Shown: positions 24,715 to 37,400 of the stretch, in pieces
How the letters are laid out: each line of letters opens with the position of its first letter
Position numbering within the stretch: position 1 is the stretch's first letter
DNA from: Sanderia malayensis
Taxonomy: Eukaryota; Cnidaria; Scyphozoa; Semaeostomeae; Pelagiidae
Direction of reading: 5' to 3'
NCBI GenBank assembly: GCA_013076295.1
Contig: RQOL01000772.1
Span: 2,108,001 to 2,172,000, forward strand
DNA: 64,000 nt
Translations under genes and position numbers: made by a program
Notes under the pieces: model-generated
What the model was told of the DNA's origin: nothing
Seen by the model: the letters and a program-made list of their open reading frames with translations, nothing else
Databases searched by the model: none

Positions 24715-25312
24715 CTAAAGGTGGGCGTATCTGCGCAGTGCCATATATAGGTTACTGCGCAGGAGTGTGCATGACATAATGTTACTGACAGTGTCTGAGG
24801 GTTAGGGTTAGGGTTGGGGTTAGGGTTAGGGCTTGGGCTAGAGTGCCGTAAAGGTGGGTGTGTATGCGCAGTGCCATGTATAGGCTACTGCGCAGGAGTA
24901 TGCATGACGTAATGCTACTGACAGTGTATGGTGTATCAGTTAGGGCCAGAGTTAGGGTTAAGGTTGGGATTAGGGTTAGGGCTAGAATGCCGTAAAGGTG
25001 GGTGTGTATGCGCAGTGCTATGTATAGGCTACTGCGCAGGAGTATGCATGACGTAATGCTACTGACAGTGTCTGAGGGTTAGTGTTAGGGTTAGGGTTAA
25101 GGCTAGGGCTAGAGTGCCGTAAAGGTGGGTGTGTATGCGCAGTGCCATATATAGGCTACTGCGCAGGAGTATGCATGACGTAATACTACTAACAGTGTAT
25201 GGTGTATCGGTTAGGGTTAGGATTAGGGTTACGGTTAGAGGCCGTAAAGGTGGGTGTGTATGCGCAGTGCCACATATAGGCCCCTGCGCAGGAGTATGCA
25301 TGACGTAAAACT
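24715..25312. repeat. Telomere-like palindromic minisatellite, second locus, about 5 units
   Basis: Units of about 126-142 bp contain GTAAAGGTGGGTGTGTATG, the palindromic core GCGCAGTGCCATATATAGGC..CTGCGCAGGAG, GCATGACGTAATGCTACTG and several TTAGGG repeats. Cores begin at about 24734, 24867, 25009, 25135 and 25261. Related to, but clearly a different subfamily from, the 5818 locus. Confidence 0.9.
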
Positions 25313-25455
25313 ACATGTGGTGATATCCAGCAATAATAGATTTCAACAACTGAACAACATTTTTAAATAAAGAGGTGTGCATTGCAACACAATTTTATTC
25401 AGTCCACAATTTTATAAGTTACATTTTTTACAACAATAAAACGATAAAAATATTG

Positions 25456-28400
25456 TTATTCATTCCAATCTTTAGCAGGGTCTGGTCTAAATTGCCAGAT
25501 GTTAGCTGTATGTTGAATCTTCTTCTCCACACGGGCTTGCCTGAGATTTCTCAGAATTGAATCCTACACAGAAATAATAAAAGTGGCTTAATTTCTTAAC
25601 TCATGCACTCTATGGAAATGTCTTTATAAATAAAATATATTATGCTGTTTTCACCCTTGCTTCTTTACTTCTTTTCATTTTCCATGCAATGCAATTGCTC
25701 CAATTATCCTGAACAGCTTGGCAATTGGAAAACTGGCCGTAAATATAATAATGTCGAAATTGATTCCTTGATGCTTCAGAAAAATAGAATTATGATTAAT
25801 GCAAAACAAAAATTGATAAGAGTTTTTGCTAAACAAAATGAATTTCTCACTTATTATGTAGTTGCTAAAGAAATGTGAAATAGTTTTATATTTTGTTTCT
25901 TACAACTACAATCTCTCCATTCACTGAACAAACTCAAACATGATGGCACCTGAAAAGGAACTCAGAAATAAATAAATTCCACATGCCTCTTCAAACTTTA
26001 AAGTGCAATGTAAATGTAACAGGATTACAATGTCCCCAGGACAAGATTCGCAGGACAACATTCAGATTCGACCAAAGTCAAATTTCAAACGATGATTAAA
26101 GTATTTAATATTAACTTCAATAAAACCAAACACAAATTACATGTTAGATATATCAGTAAGCTTCAATATAGGCCAAAAACCGAAATTAAATTCCAGGTAA
26201 TCTTCACGAAATTAGAGCCCGTATGTCACGATGTCAGTGTACGTAGCTTGACTAGGCCCTAAACAATGGCCCCCAGTTCATGAAAATCAAAAATATTTTC
26301 AAACCAAACAGCAAATACATGTTAGCTATATCAATGTGCTACAATTTGAGCCCAAAACCGTACAAATATTCCAGGTAATCGCGTCAGAATTAGAACCCGT
26401 ATTTCATTATGTCAGTATACAAAACCTCATGTGGCCGCGGAAAATGACCCCCGTGAACCACTTTCCTTAAAATTTTCAAACCAAAACCCAATTACACAAA
26501 AGCAAATTCAATAAGCTTCAATTTGAAAGAAGAACCGTGAAAATATTCCAGGTAATGGCTGCGAAATTAGAACCAGTAGGACTGGATGTGAGTGCATAAA
26601 AGTTAGCTAGGCCGTAAATAATGACTTATTTCAGATGTAAATTCAAAAAAATTCTAAATCAAACACCAATTACCCGTTAGCCATAGCAATAAGTTGCTAT
26701 GTGGAACAAAGATTTTGCAAATATTCCAAGTAGTTTTTACGAAATTAGAACCAGTAGGTCTCTATGTCAGTGCATAAAAGTTGGTTAGGCCGTAAACAAT
26801 GACCTCTTTGAGACGCAAATACAAAACATTTCTAAATCAAACCACAATTACCCGTTAGCCATAGCAATAAGCTGCTATATGCAACAAAAATTTTGCAAAT
26901 ATTCCAAGTAGTTTTTACAGAATTAGAACCAGCAGGTCCCCATGTCAGTGTATGAAAGTTGATCAGGCTGTAAACAATGACTTCCTGCACACATAACTTC
27001 AACAAATTTCTAAATAGAATACTAATTACCGGCTAGACAAAATAATGATGTGCTATTTGATGCACATTCTCTTAAAATTTTCCAGGTAATTTTTGTTAAA
27101 TTGCAACCAGAAGGCTCCCTTGTATTCAGAAAATTTTGCATATGATATAAATGTAATAAAAACGGTAATAAAAAACAATAGGCAAAATTAAGCTGAGATA
27201 GCCCCTTGCCAAATTGAAGTATTTTCAATTACAAGCTGTAATAGTTTTCTAAAAGCAACTATACTTTATCAAAGTTAACAAAAGACTATAAGCAACATAC
27301 TCTGTAACATAAGAATATTAAATGAACATATTATATATAAAATCCCCTTCCTATAGCTTTGGAAAACACGATAATCCCCCTGAGAAAAGCACTTTCAAAT
27401 CGAAACCCAATTACCTGTCATCAGACATTGTACGTGACTTGATTACCATCTATTACCAACTATCAACAATAGATGGTAATAGAACATAGCAAGAACAAAA
27501 ATTTTATAGAAAATAACAATTAAGACGACCTTTTTTGAATAAATGTCGTTACTTTTCATAATGTTGATATGAATTCCCGTGCAACATTGGCAAAGTAATC
27601 ATTCTCTGCTACGAACCTGACAATGGCGACTGAAATATATTGTCCCTGCTCACTGCGCAGCTTACTTAGTTGACTTCGGACGGCCTCTGTTATTATTTTC
27701 AATCTGAGATGCACATCCCAATTCTTATTTGGTCCTGGATTCACCGCAAATGCAATTGATCGGAGTTTCTTCTCAACCACAATCTTCATACATTTTTGTA
27801 CAACGGCCTCCAAACTGTTAATACAACTGCGTCGTTGTTCGTGATCATAGACAGGTTCTAAAAATGGATTAGGTTTTATAATGCACGTTTGATGATTGCA
27901 ATATTAAAGCTATGAACCAGTTCTAAATATTCGGAATGGCATAGCATAGCTACATGTACTAACCAATTACAAAAATAGTGCTCCAACTATGTTTTTCGTC
28001 ACTGTTTTCCACATGGAGGACTGTTCCTTGATCTACTCGACCAGCAGTTTCTGTTAAAAGGTGTTTCCGTAGCATTTCATGCGGCATCATATCTAAAAAC
28101 TATGAGAAAAGTCGTTTTTTTTATAGACTGCTCTCTCTCTGAGCAACTAGGATCACTTCTTTTGTTTTTGCGACGTGAATTTCTAATCTCACCTCAGATT
28201 CTTCAGCTTCAAGGTATTGGTTAAGACCGACCACAATGGCTCCCACTTCTTCGTCTGTTAACTTCCCTGCTATCACTGGAAATGGAGCAAATACCTTGAA
28301 TATATTTTATCGGGCAAACAAAAAGTATCAGAAAATATCATGAAATCAGAAAATATCGTTTTTTTAAGTTTGCCTTGGGGATCCGTACAAAGATATTGTT

Positions 28401-31400
28401 TGATTTATCAATTCTTCTTACCTTGATACAATGTATCGTCATTAGTTATTTTTTTTCTTGCTATAGTACATTCCTATAAAGGAAAAAGATTAATTAGTCT
28501 TTTATGAAAAGGGAAAAGTCGTGTTGCAATAAAAGATCGAGATTTTTAACACTCTTAGCTACCTGTTCTTTCAAGTGTACGTGGTACAATAATTGGCCTT
28601 CAGTCCCCATAGTTATCTCTTGAGTCAATTCATTTCGGCGCAGATTATATCTCTTTGCCTAAATATTTCAGTTATCAGCTCCGGGACAATTACTCGGTCT
28701 AGGCAATGCCATGCCAAGGCGACAGGTTTTTGGCCATCATGTTGCGATCTGTCAGCCACTTTTTCCCCAATTTTCTTGCCGTATTGAAAAGAAGGTTTGA
28801 AATGCCCATTTGTTGAATCGACTCCGTTATGCTGAGAAGCTCTTTTTCGGACAATGCACGAAAAAGCCCTCTTGGTAAGAGAATGAGCGCCTTTATTCTA
28901 TCGGATCTTCGAGCTTGAATTGCTTGATCATCTATTTTAGAAAAGCTTTCAATTTTGGCCAGTTCCTCTGCACATTTAGTAAACAGATCCATTCTACCTC
29001 AATTGGTCTTCGTATCGCTGTTACGAATATTTCATTGCCTTCATCGGTGGAATCTGAATCATAATTCGGCAAAGTCTCTTTCTGCATCAACCGACCAAGT
29101 TGTTCCCAAATGGGGCATTTTTCAATTAGAGCAGCTGCTGGCTTTCCCATGCGCAGTTGTAAATAGCCTAAGGGGAGACGTGTCTGTATTTCCAACTCCA
29201 CGAGCTTGTTCTTTATAAATCGATACTCTTTCCTTGCAATATTTGAGGCTTTTCCAACTTGTGGTGTCGCTACCCGACCTTTGGCACAAATCCAATGACG
29301 AAGTCTTTTTAGTTCGTCTCTACAAACTACGCCAAATTTGTTTGCGTTTATGAAACGATATGCATTTAAGCATGTGAAAATACCGCAGCTAACATCATCA
29401 TCTTGTCTCTCGATTTCGTCCGTGCATACCATTGCATATCTTCTTGAAAAATTACTGAGACTAATTTTTGGATAAAAGGACCACATAAGAGAGAGACAAA
29501 CCATAAAGGTATTTCGTACTTCGCATTCACTCCAGGCAGCAACGAATCGGCATATACCATAAGACACAATTGAGGGTAGATTATCATTAAAGCATAATGT
29601 CCCACACCAGCGGAACGAAACACCGGTAAAAGGATGACATCTGCAGTCTTGACATTTGCAGTGTGAAGCGCTTTTTTTACAACAGCTTTAGTGATGTCGT
29701 TGTTCTGTAAAAGCTCAAATAAATACGAGTTGAAGCAAATTATGTCCTTTCCATCTTGCAAAGCTAATGTCTGCAAACAAGCATCCAGCGTTTGTCCATT
29801 TAATCGAGCTCCTCTCAGAGTACTGGTAATGTCTTCTCTCCCAAGTAACCCCGTCATTCTTATGCCATCGTTCATCACAATGTTAGAGATATCAATGCGT
29901 TCTTCTATTGACACAGCCAGTTTGTCGTTGGGCAGATTTTCTTTCGTTCTGCAATCTTTGCGGATGTAAAATAACATTTTGACTCCTTTTTGTGTTGCTC
30001 GATCATTCAAAACTTTCAAATCTTTTGTATAAATTCTATTGTCATCAATTACTCTGACAGTTGCTTCTCCATCACGCACATACGCTGTATAGTGACCTGA
30101 CGTCACCCTCCTTCCGCACCACTTGATCAATGCAAAGAATTCGTATATTACTTCAGAATATGCCCCAGCAATGGACTTACCCATGTCAAGAACAAGCGGT
30201 ATTTCCACCCTGGTCGATATTGGGATGGTAGATCCTGCGTTCACCCTTTCAAGCGTCACCGGTAGAAACACAGGTGCCTCTAAGAGGCCTTTGAAGTTCA
30301 GAATCTTGCTGTCGGCTGCTGCTGTTTTGCAACTGGGGCATTTGATGTCTTCTGAAAACTCATATCCGCAGGCAAGAGAATTCCACAGGAGATCTTTCAG
30401 GTTGTATTTCACATCTCTTTCACCCTGCAGAACCTGTGCCAGAATGCTATTTTCATCCTCAATCTTTCCGCTGGTATGGCTGCACCTTCCACAGTATTGA
30501 ATGTTAGCCACTGTAAGGACACTGAGCGGTACATATTCTTTCAAGGTGTTGTTTCCGAATCGTACCATTACTTCTCTATAGCAATCGCCGATGTCCATCT
30601 GTTCTTCTCTGTTTACGTCTGCCCCCATAAGCACTGCCAGTTCTTTTATTAAGTTATTTGAAACCGTCAACTCTTTACCGTCTCCGCTTTGAAGTTGTTC
30701 AGCAATCTGTGCAGCAATGTTCGAAGGGTTTAGACCCCTGGCATATGTCCTCGAAAGCAACCACTTGTATATGTCTGTGCCCAAAACCACCTGGTAATAA
30801 TAATATCAATATAGCAATATTCTTCCGTGTTTGCTTGGCCAGCTCAAAATAGGTGCTGTAAATTTAGATCCGTCTAACAAAAAGTAATAGAAACTATTAT
30901 TTATAATATATATATATATATATATGCATATATATACCTGTACGAGTGAATTTAACCAACAGTTGTTGAAGGTATTTCGAATGCCAATGGTGTTATCTGC
31001 GTACTGTACCAGAACATGTGGTTGTGCACAATTCTGAGCGCATGTCTCAACAATTAATCGTTCAGGTTCTGCTTTCTCCTGCAATTCATCTATAACGGCT
31101 CTTTTCGTTAACCAGGAATGAAATAGCTTGTTCATACCGAAACGAAAGTGCTTCTCGGTGCAATAGTAGCAATGGTAGTAGGCCATGTCGTCAGCGAATT
31201 CTTCACCCAAACCGACACAGTCTACATGGTACCACTTGTCGCACAAGTCACATTCCACCCAAAAGGCTTCCTTTTCTATGCCACAAAAACAATCGTTTCC
31301 TTTTGTATTCTCGTAAAGTGACTTCTCCGCATCTGGCAGTGACTCCCAAAGAGAGAGTAACTTTGCAGTGCAATCCGCGAAGGACACATTCGACTTCCTG

Positions 31401-34400
31401 ATAACATCTGGCCAATTTGACTTCTTGAAATTCTTGAAGGCGTTAGAACTTCTTCGTTGGTATGAAATCTTCTTATGTGCGCCAGGTTCGTTTTGGGGTT
31501 CTGATTGTCTGCTTTGCATTTTTGGTGACGGAGATGTGCTGTCATCAGACAGAGCTGCGTCGACCACAACATTGCTGTTCATGGACACTGGGTCGAAATG
31601 CAGTGCTGTGCGTGGAGGCTTCTGATACTTCCCTAGCCGATTTCCTCTTTTGCTGTTAGCAGAAGGTGAGGACTTGCACCATTCTTCGACAGGAATTTCC
31701 CAAGCTCCTTCCACTGATGCATCAGAGTCTTGCCCATCTTGCACGAACTTGACGTGCCTCATGAAAGCTCTCTGCATGTTTGATTTTTTGTATGACATTT
31801 TCCCGGCCGACGCTGTTACACCATCTACAAACGAGCGTTTTGCACCGCGTCTGCTTTCCCAGTGACGAGTGACAAAGTTATCTAGCGATGGCTTCATTTT
31901 ACTTTGCTTCAGCAACCCAAAATATCTTTCTACATGACCTGTTGCGTAAATAATAAACATGTCAGTCTCCAAAGTAAGAAATGTTTGTACAAACAAATTT
32001 TTTTTACTGAAATCACTGTTAATAATTCTCACCTGTGGTCGAGGTGTCTCTACAGATTTTGAAATTGGAATAATCATTGTTAAATCGTTGGAAATCTCCA
32101 GATAAAATCTTGCTCCACAATGCAATAGATGGTAGAAGGTAATCTTCACAATAATCCATGAATCTCGGATTATAGTATTTGTTGCACAACATGACCTTTG
32201 TAGTACTTGGTGTACTCTCAAGTTTGCATTGTAGACTTTCTAATCTGTTGTTCCAGTGGTTCTTTATGGCGGTCTGCTTTGCCTGCAGCAAATCTTTCTC
32301 TTCAGATGTTAGCCCTTCTGCAGCTGTGCAGACTGATGCCTCTGCAGATTCAGCGTCTCCAACATCCTCTACTGTGTCGCCAGAAATGTTCTTCGCTGGA
32401 CTAAATGTATTATGAAATACTCCAAGTCCCTCAGAGCCGTTTCCATGCATCTGTCACATGTGGAGACTTGAAAACAATATAGGCAGCCATTAACAACATC
32501 CGTGGCATCCAGTAATGATGAGAATTAATTAGACGGCCAAAGAAACGCATTGCCAGATGAACTTTTAGACGTGTTTTCAGGGTCACCAGGAACGTTAGCG
32601 TGTTTTTTAATGTTTTCATCATATGCCCAGAACACGTGAAAACGAACAGTTTCTGCAGTTCTTCGACACTTGCTAGCCCAACCATTATCTTGTATGTACG
32701 CTCCAGATATGCGCGATACGATTCGTTGTTATATTCCACCATAGCTGCTACAATTATTGCCAAAGAAAAATCTGTCATGATCCCAGGGGTATTGAGTTTC
32801 CAGTTGCTTTGTAGACTAGTCTCTCTCGGTAACGTAGTTCTTGAAAAAGCCGGCGTATGGAGTCCGGCCGTGTGCTCGTTGGCAATCATCTCAGCAACGG
32901 CGATTGGTGGACCTTTGCCAAACGGATGTGGGATAACCATGGCGTAATAAAGCAGACGCCCAGCACTATTTATCTTCTCATGTAGTCCACCAGTCGCATC
33001 TACGTAAAACATCGTACACTTGGCAACTTGTGGTACAGTCGTACCATGTCCTCTTCAACCATTACTAGCCTTATAGCCTCCTCTGTAAATGACAAAATCT
33101 TGAATGTATCCAAAGAAAGTCCTTTCTTTTAGCCGACCAATGGACTCTGCTCTCTCTTTGTCCTTTTTACGCAACTCAGTACGTAACGCGTACAATCTTT
33201 GTCCATTCCCGCGATAGAACGTTGTTCGTGTCTCGCTCTGGACGATAATAATCGAATAGCATTGCCGGAATTTCCCACACCTGTTCTGTTGCCACTGGTA
33301 AATTGATCGTTGTCAAGTGCAGCCAATCTTTCTGAATAAACTTTTCCCGGTTTCAGCATCGGATCTTTGCAGAAGTTACTGGCCAAAGCATCCCTCTCAT
33401 TGCCGGTGATGCGCCTACTGCTTAAAACTTTCGCATCGTGCTTGGATTTCTAGGTACGTTACATTGCATGTGTGTCTTCAGGATTTTGAATTTGTAGTAT
33501 TATCTTCAACCACAGTTTGCAAGTGTACAAGAAGCCGATCCCTGCCAAAAGGGATAAAATTTCTTCCTCGAATGATCGGCTTGTATGTAGTTTCTTTTGA
33601 AAGCCCAGCAGCATTCATTATTGTGTTCCGACAGCATCTTTGCAAACACGCTGCACCAACCTTTTCCAAAGCGCTTCCCTGACTTTGTGGAATTAATTGG
33701 AATGGATCTCCAGCTGCACGGAATGGGTAATTTGATAATTTGGTTCATGAAATTGCGTTGTTTCTTCTTCATCGGGGTGGTATACTGGCCATCATACGCA
33801 AAGGATTGGGCGAATGACTTCGTTTCTCTGCATTGTGGGTATCACCATCAGCATCTTCAATTTCGGCTGCAGGCGTGTTTTCATCCAATTCGGGTACTTG
33901 CCTCGTCTTTGCTTGTACTGTAACCATTTCCGGTTTTACTGTTGAAGTAGAATGCGTTATTGTTTCAGCCACTATTGTTTCTAACAATTCTTCTTTAGTC
34001 AACCCCAATGTGAAGGATGCTTTCTCGGCCACTTTATGTATCACGTTGCAGGCTCTTTTTACGACATCCTTAGAGGTATTAGACAAACTGTCGCTCTTCT
34101 CTGGATCTGCTTCCACCAAGTCAGCATATGCGATATGTGGATCTCGAAGAACGTTTGTGAAATACTCTCTGAAAAAGTAGGCAAGTGAAAAGTAGAACAA
34201 TACCATCTAAAATATCATCTAAAATTACTCCTTTCATCAAAAATTTCAATGTTTCGAGCGTAACGTAAACCCTCGAATTGCCCCCCTCGAATAAGCCCCC
34301 CCCCCCCGAATAAGCCCCCCTCTGAAAATGTCCAAAATACGGTATTCCAAATTATTTTGTCCAAAATACGAAAATGTCCAAAATAAGGATTTACGGTATT

Positions 34401-37400
34401 CTTGTACAGCGCGAATATAAATGCAGCCAAGGTATACACTCTTTTTTTATAAGAATGCTTAATTTTTTGCTGAGCCTCAATATTCTTAATGTTTTTCTAT
34501 TTTGAGCCTCGGAATATTCTTAAATTACCGTATTTCCTCTATTTAGCGCCCACCCTCTTTTAACCGCTCCTTCCAATAAGCGCCCACCCTAAAATCAAAA
34601 AGTGTGAAATAAGCGCCCCCTCTATTAGTCGCCCATGGCGGGTTAGAGAATCCTTACATTTTCACTGTTCGGTTCTAATAATACCGTAGATAAGGCTGGA
34701 TAAACACTTTCATTGGAAAATGCAATGCAGTCAAGATCACCAGTTGAAGTTGATCTTGACTGCTGATATTGAATGACATTCGGAGCTATATAAGATTATT
34801 CTGTTGTTTTGATGTTTTTTGATTTTAAAATTTTAGGACTGTGAAATAAGCGCCCCCTCTAATAAGCGCCCACATCACGAAAATCGCATTTCTCTTTGCT
34901 TTTTTGTCTCCAGTCAAAGAAAGTGATACTGTATAGCTATTGTCCCGTGGGGTCTTTCTCGAAATAAGATATTATTCGGCACTTACCGTAAATGACGAAA
35001 TTAGCGCCCGGGGCGCTTATTTAAAAAATAAACTTTTAGAGGGGGCGCTAATTCAGCGGGGGCGGTTAATTCAGCAGGGGCGCTTATTAATTTTTGCTCA
35101 GACAATGTAAATAGAAAATTTATTTCCAGTTGTCTTTCAGTTCATTTTTGATGAATATTATAACAGGCGTGATACAAAAGAATTAAAAAATGAAATGTCT
35201 TATAAGATGTCGATTTCTTCACCCTCTTCAAGATTAAAGAGAAATATTCTCACTTTGAGTTGGCTTTTAAGGAGGAGGCCAAGATCATTAAACGACCGAT
35301 TATAAAATAATTTCTTGTTTTTAAGTATATTGAAATACATCTTGACAATAAAATTCGTTGTTTTTTTTATATTCAAATAAGCGCCCCGTTTGTTTAAGGG
35401 GCGCTTGTTTAAGCAGGGGGCGCTTATTCAAGCAGGGGCGCTTATTGCAAAAATTGCCTTTATTCGGCGGGGGCGGTTATTTGGCAGGGTGCGCTAATTC
35501 CGTCATTTACGGTATGCTTATTTGCAAAAATGATTTTTTAGGTGGGGGCTTATTCGAACGTGGGGGCTTATTCGAGGATTTACGGTACTCGAACTCTGAA
35601 GGGAAATCGAAATTTGTTCGAGTAAGCGAATGTTCGACTTGGCGGATGGCAGTATTTTTTCAGATAAATTAGTTATATTCGAGACAGGAAAGTGAAATAA
35701 ACCCACAAATAGCAACTACCGTATTTCCTCCATTTAGCGCCCACCCTCTATTAAGAATTCTTACACTTTTACTTGTTGGGTTAAAATAGTAATGTATAAA
35801 CTCTTCAAGGCTGGAAAAACACTTTAATCTGGTCGTGAGCGTTTGGAAAATGCAATGCAGTCAAGATCAGCAGTTGAAGTTGATCTTGATTGCTTGATAT
35901 TGAATAACATTCGGAGTTTTTTTTAGATTATTCTTTTGTTTTTGAGGTTGTTTGCTTTTAAAATCTTAGGACTGTGAAATAAGCGCCCCCTCTTTTAAGC
36001 ACCCCCTCTAATAGCGCCCACCCAATTTTGCAAAATATTTAATAAGCGCCCGGGCGCTTAATAGAGGAAATACGGTATATTTAAATTCTAAGCAAATTAC
36101 GTATAAAAACGCGTTAATTGGGCAAAAAATACGAGTCTAATGCGTGAAAGGTTCATACGTGAAAGGTTTTCATGTGTATAAAGGACAGATGGACGTTTAT
36201 AGATCTTCTACAGGAACATTTAATTACTAACAACTAATAACATATTAATTTGATGAAAAGTCAATAAAATTTGTGAATTATTTTGTGAAAAAAGCCTTAG
36301 AGTTCGAGTTAGCAGACACTTTTTGGGCCAAGGGAAACAAAAATTTGTTCGAGCAAGCGAATGTTCGAGTAAGGGGTTCGAGTTAGCGAGCAGTGAGTTC
36401 TATACGTAACGCTATAGCAAAACCAAGGGATATGAAAATTTGTTCGAGCAAGCGAATGTTCGAGTTAGCGGGTATTCGAGTAAGCGGATGTCAACTGTAT
36501 ACACTAAAATTAAAAATCGTACTCACCATCCTCCTCAACGAGTTCACTGACATCGCCCATCAATATCTTCTTTCGTGCATTCCTTATGAAGTCAATTGCT
36601 TTCTGAGAAATGTTTGATGAATCTTTCAGATCGAAATACTCTCTAGCAATGGTCTTCAGATCTTCTCTTGAAAGCGTACTAGTATTCCCCGTTGCATGTT
36701 GCACAAACAGACGTTCCAATTTCTTGAAGTCTACAGCAGAGCCTCTTTTCCTTTTTCTCCCCATTTTTTGTCAAGGAGAAAGGCTTGTTCCTCTTGCATT
36801 GCAAGATCATTCAAATCACATACGATTATATACATTCGTTGAAGTTAATAATATGCAGGCTTTATGTACATAAAACAGACAACAGGAAGGGTTAGGTGTA
36901 GTGATGTTTGGAAAGAATGCAGATAGGTGTTATAATCCTGGTGACGTAAAGCTGCGATATGAATTAGGAGAAGCAAAATTGTAAAATGAATGGGCAGATA
37001 CGAGAGAGAAACAGATGGTTAAATTTAACGACAAAGTAATTGGGTTTCGATTTGAAAGTTCTTTTCTCAAGGCGATCATCGTGTTTTCCAAAGCTCTCGG
37101 AAGGGAATTTTATATATTATCCGTTCATTTAATATTCTTATATTACAGAGTATGTTGCTTATAGTCTTTTGTTAACTTTGATAAAGTATAGTTGCTTTTA
37201 GAAAACGATTATATGGAATTTATGGAAACTTATCTCAGCTTATTTTTGCCTATTGTGTTTTATTGCTCTTTTTGGAGGACCTGGATTACATTTATATCAT
37301 ATGCAAAATTTTCAGACTACAGGGAAGCCTTTTGGTTGCAATTTAACAAAGATTACCCAGAAAATTTCAAGAGCATGTGCTTCAAACAGCAGTTCATTAG

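Noticed and set aside
32600..32947. 115-codon plus-strand frame
   Set aside because: Antisense shadow of the transposase core.
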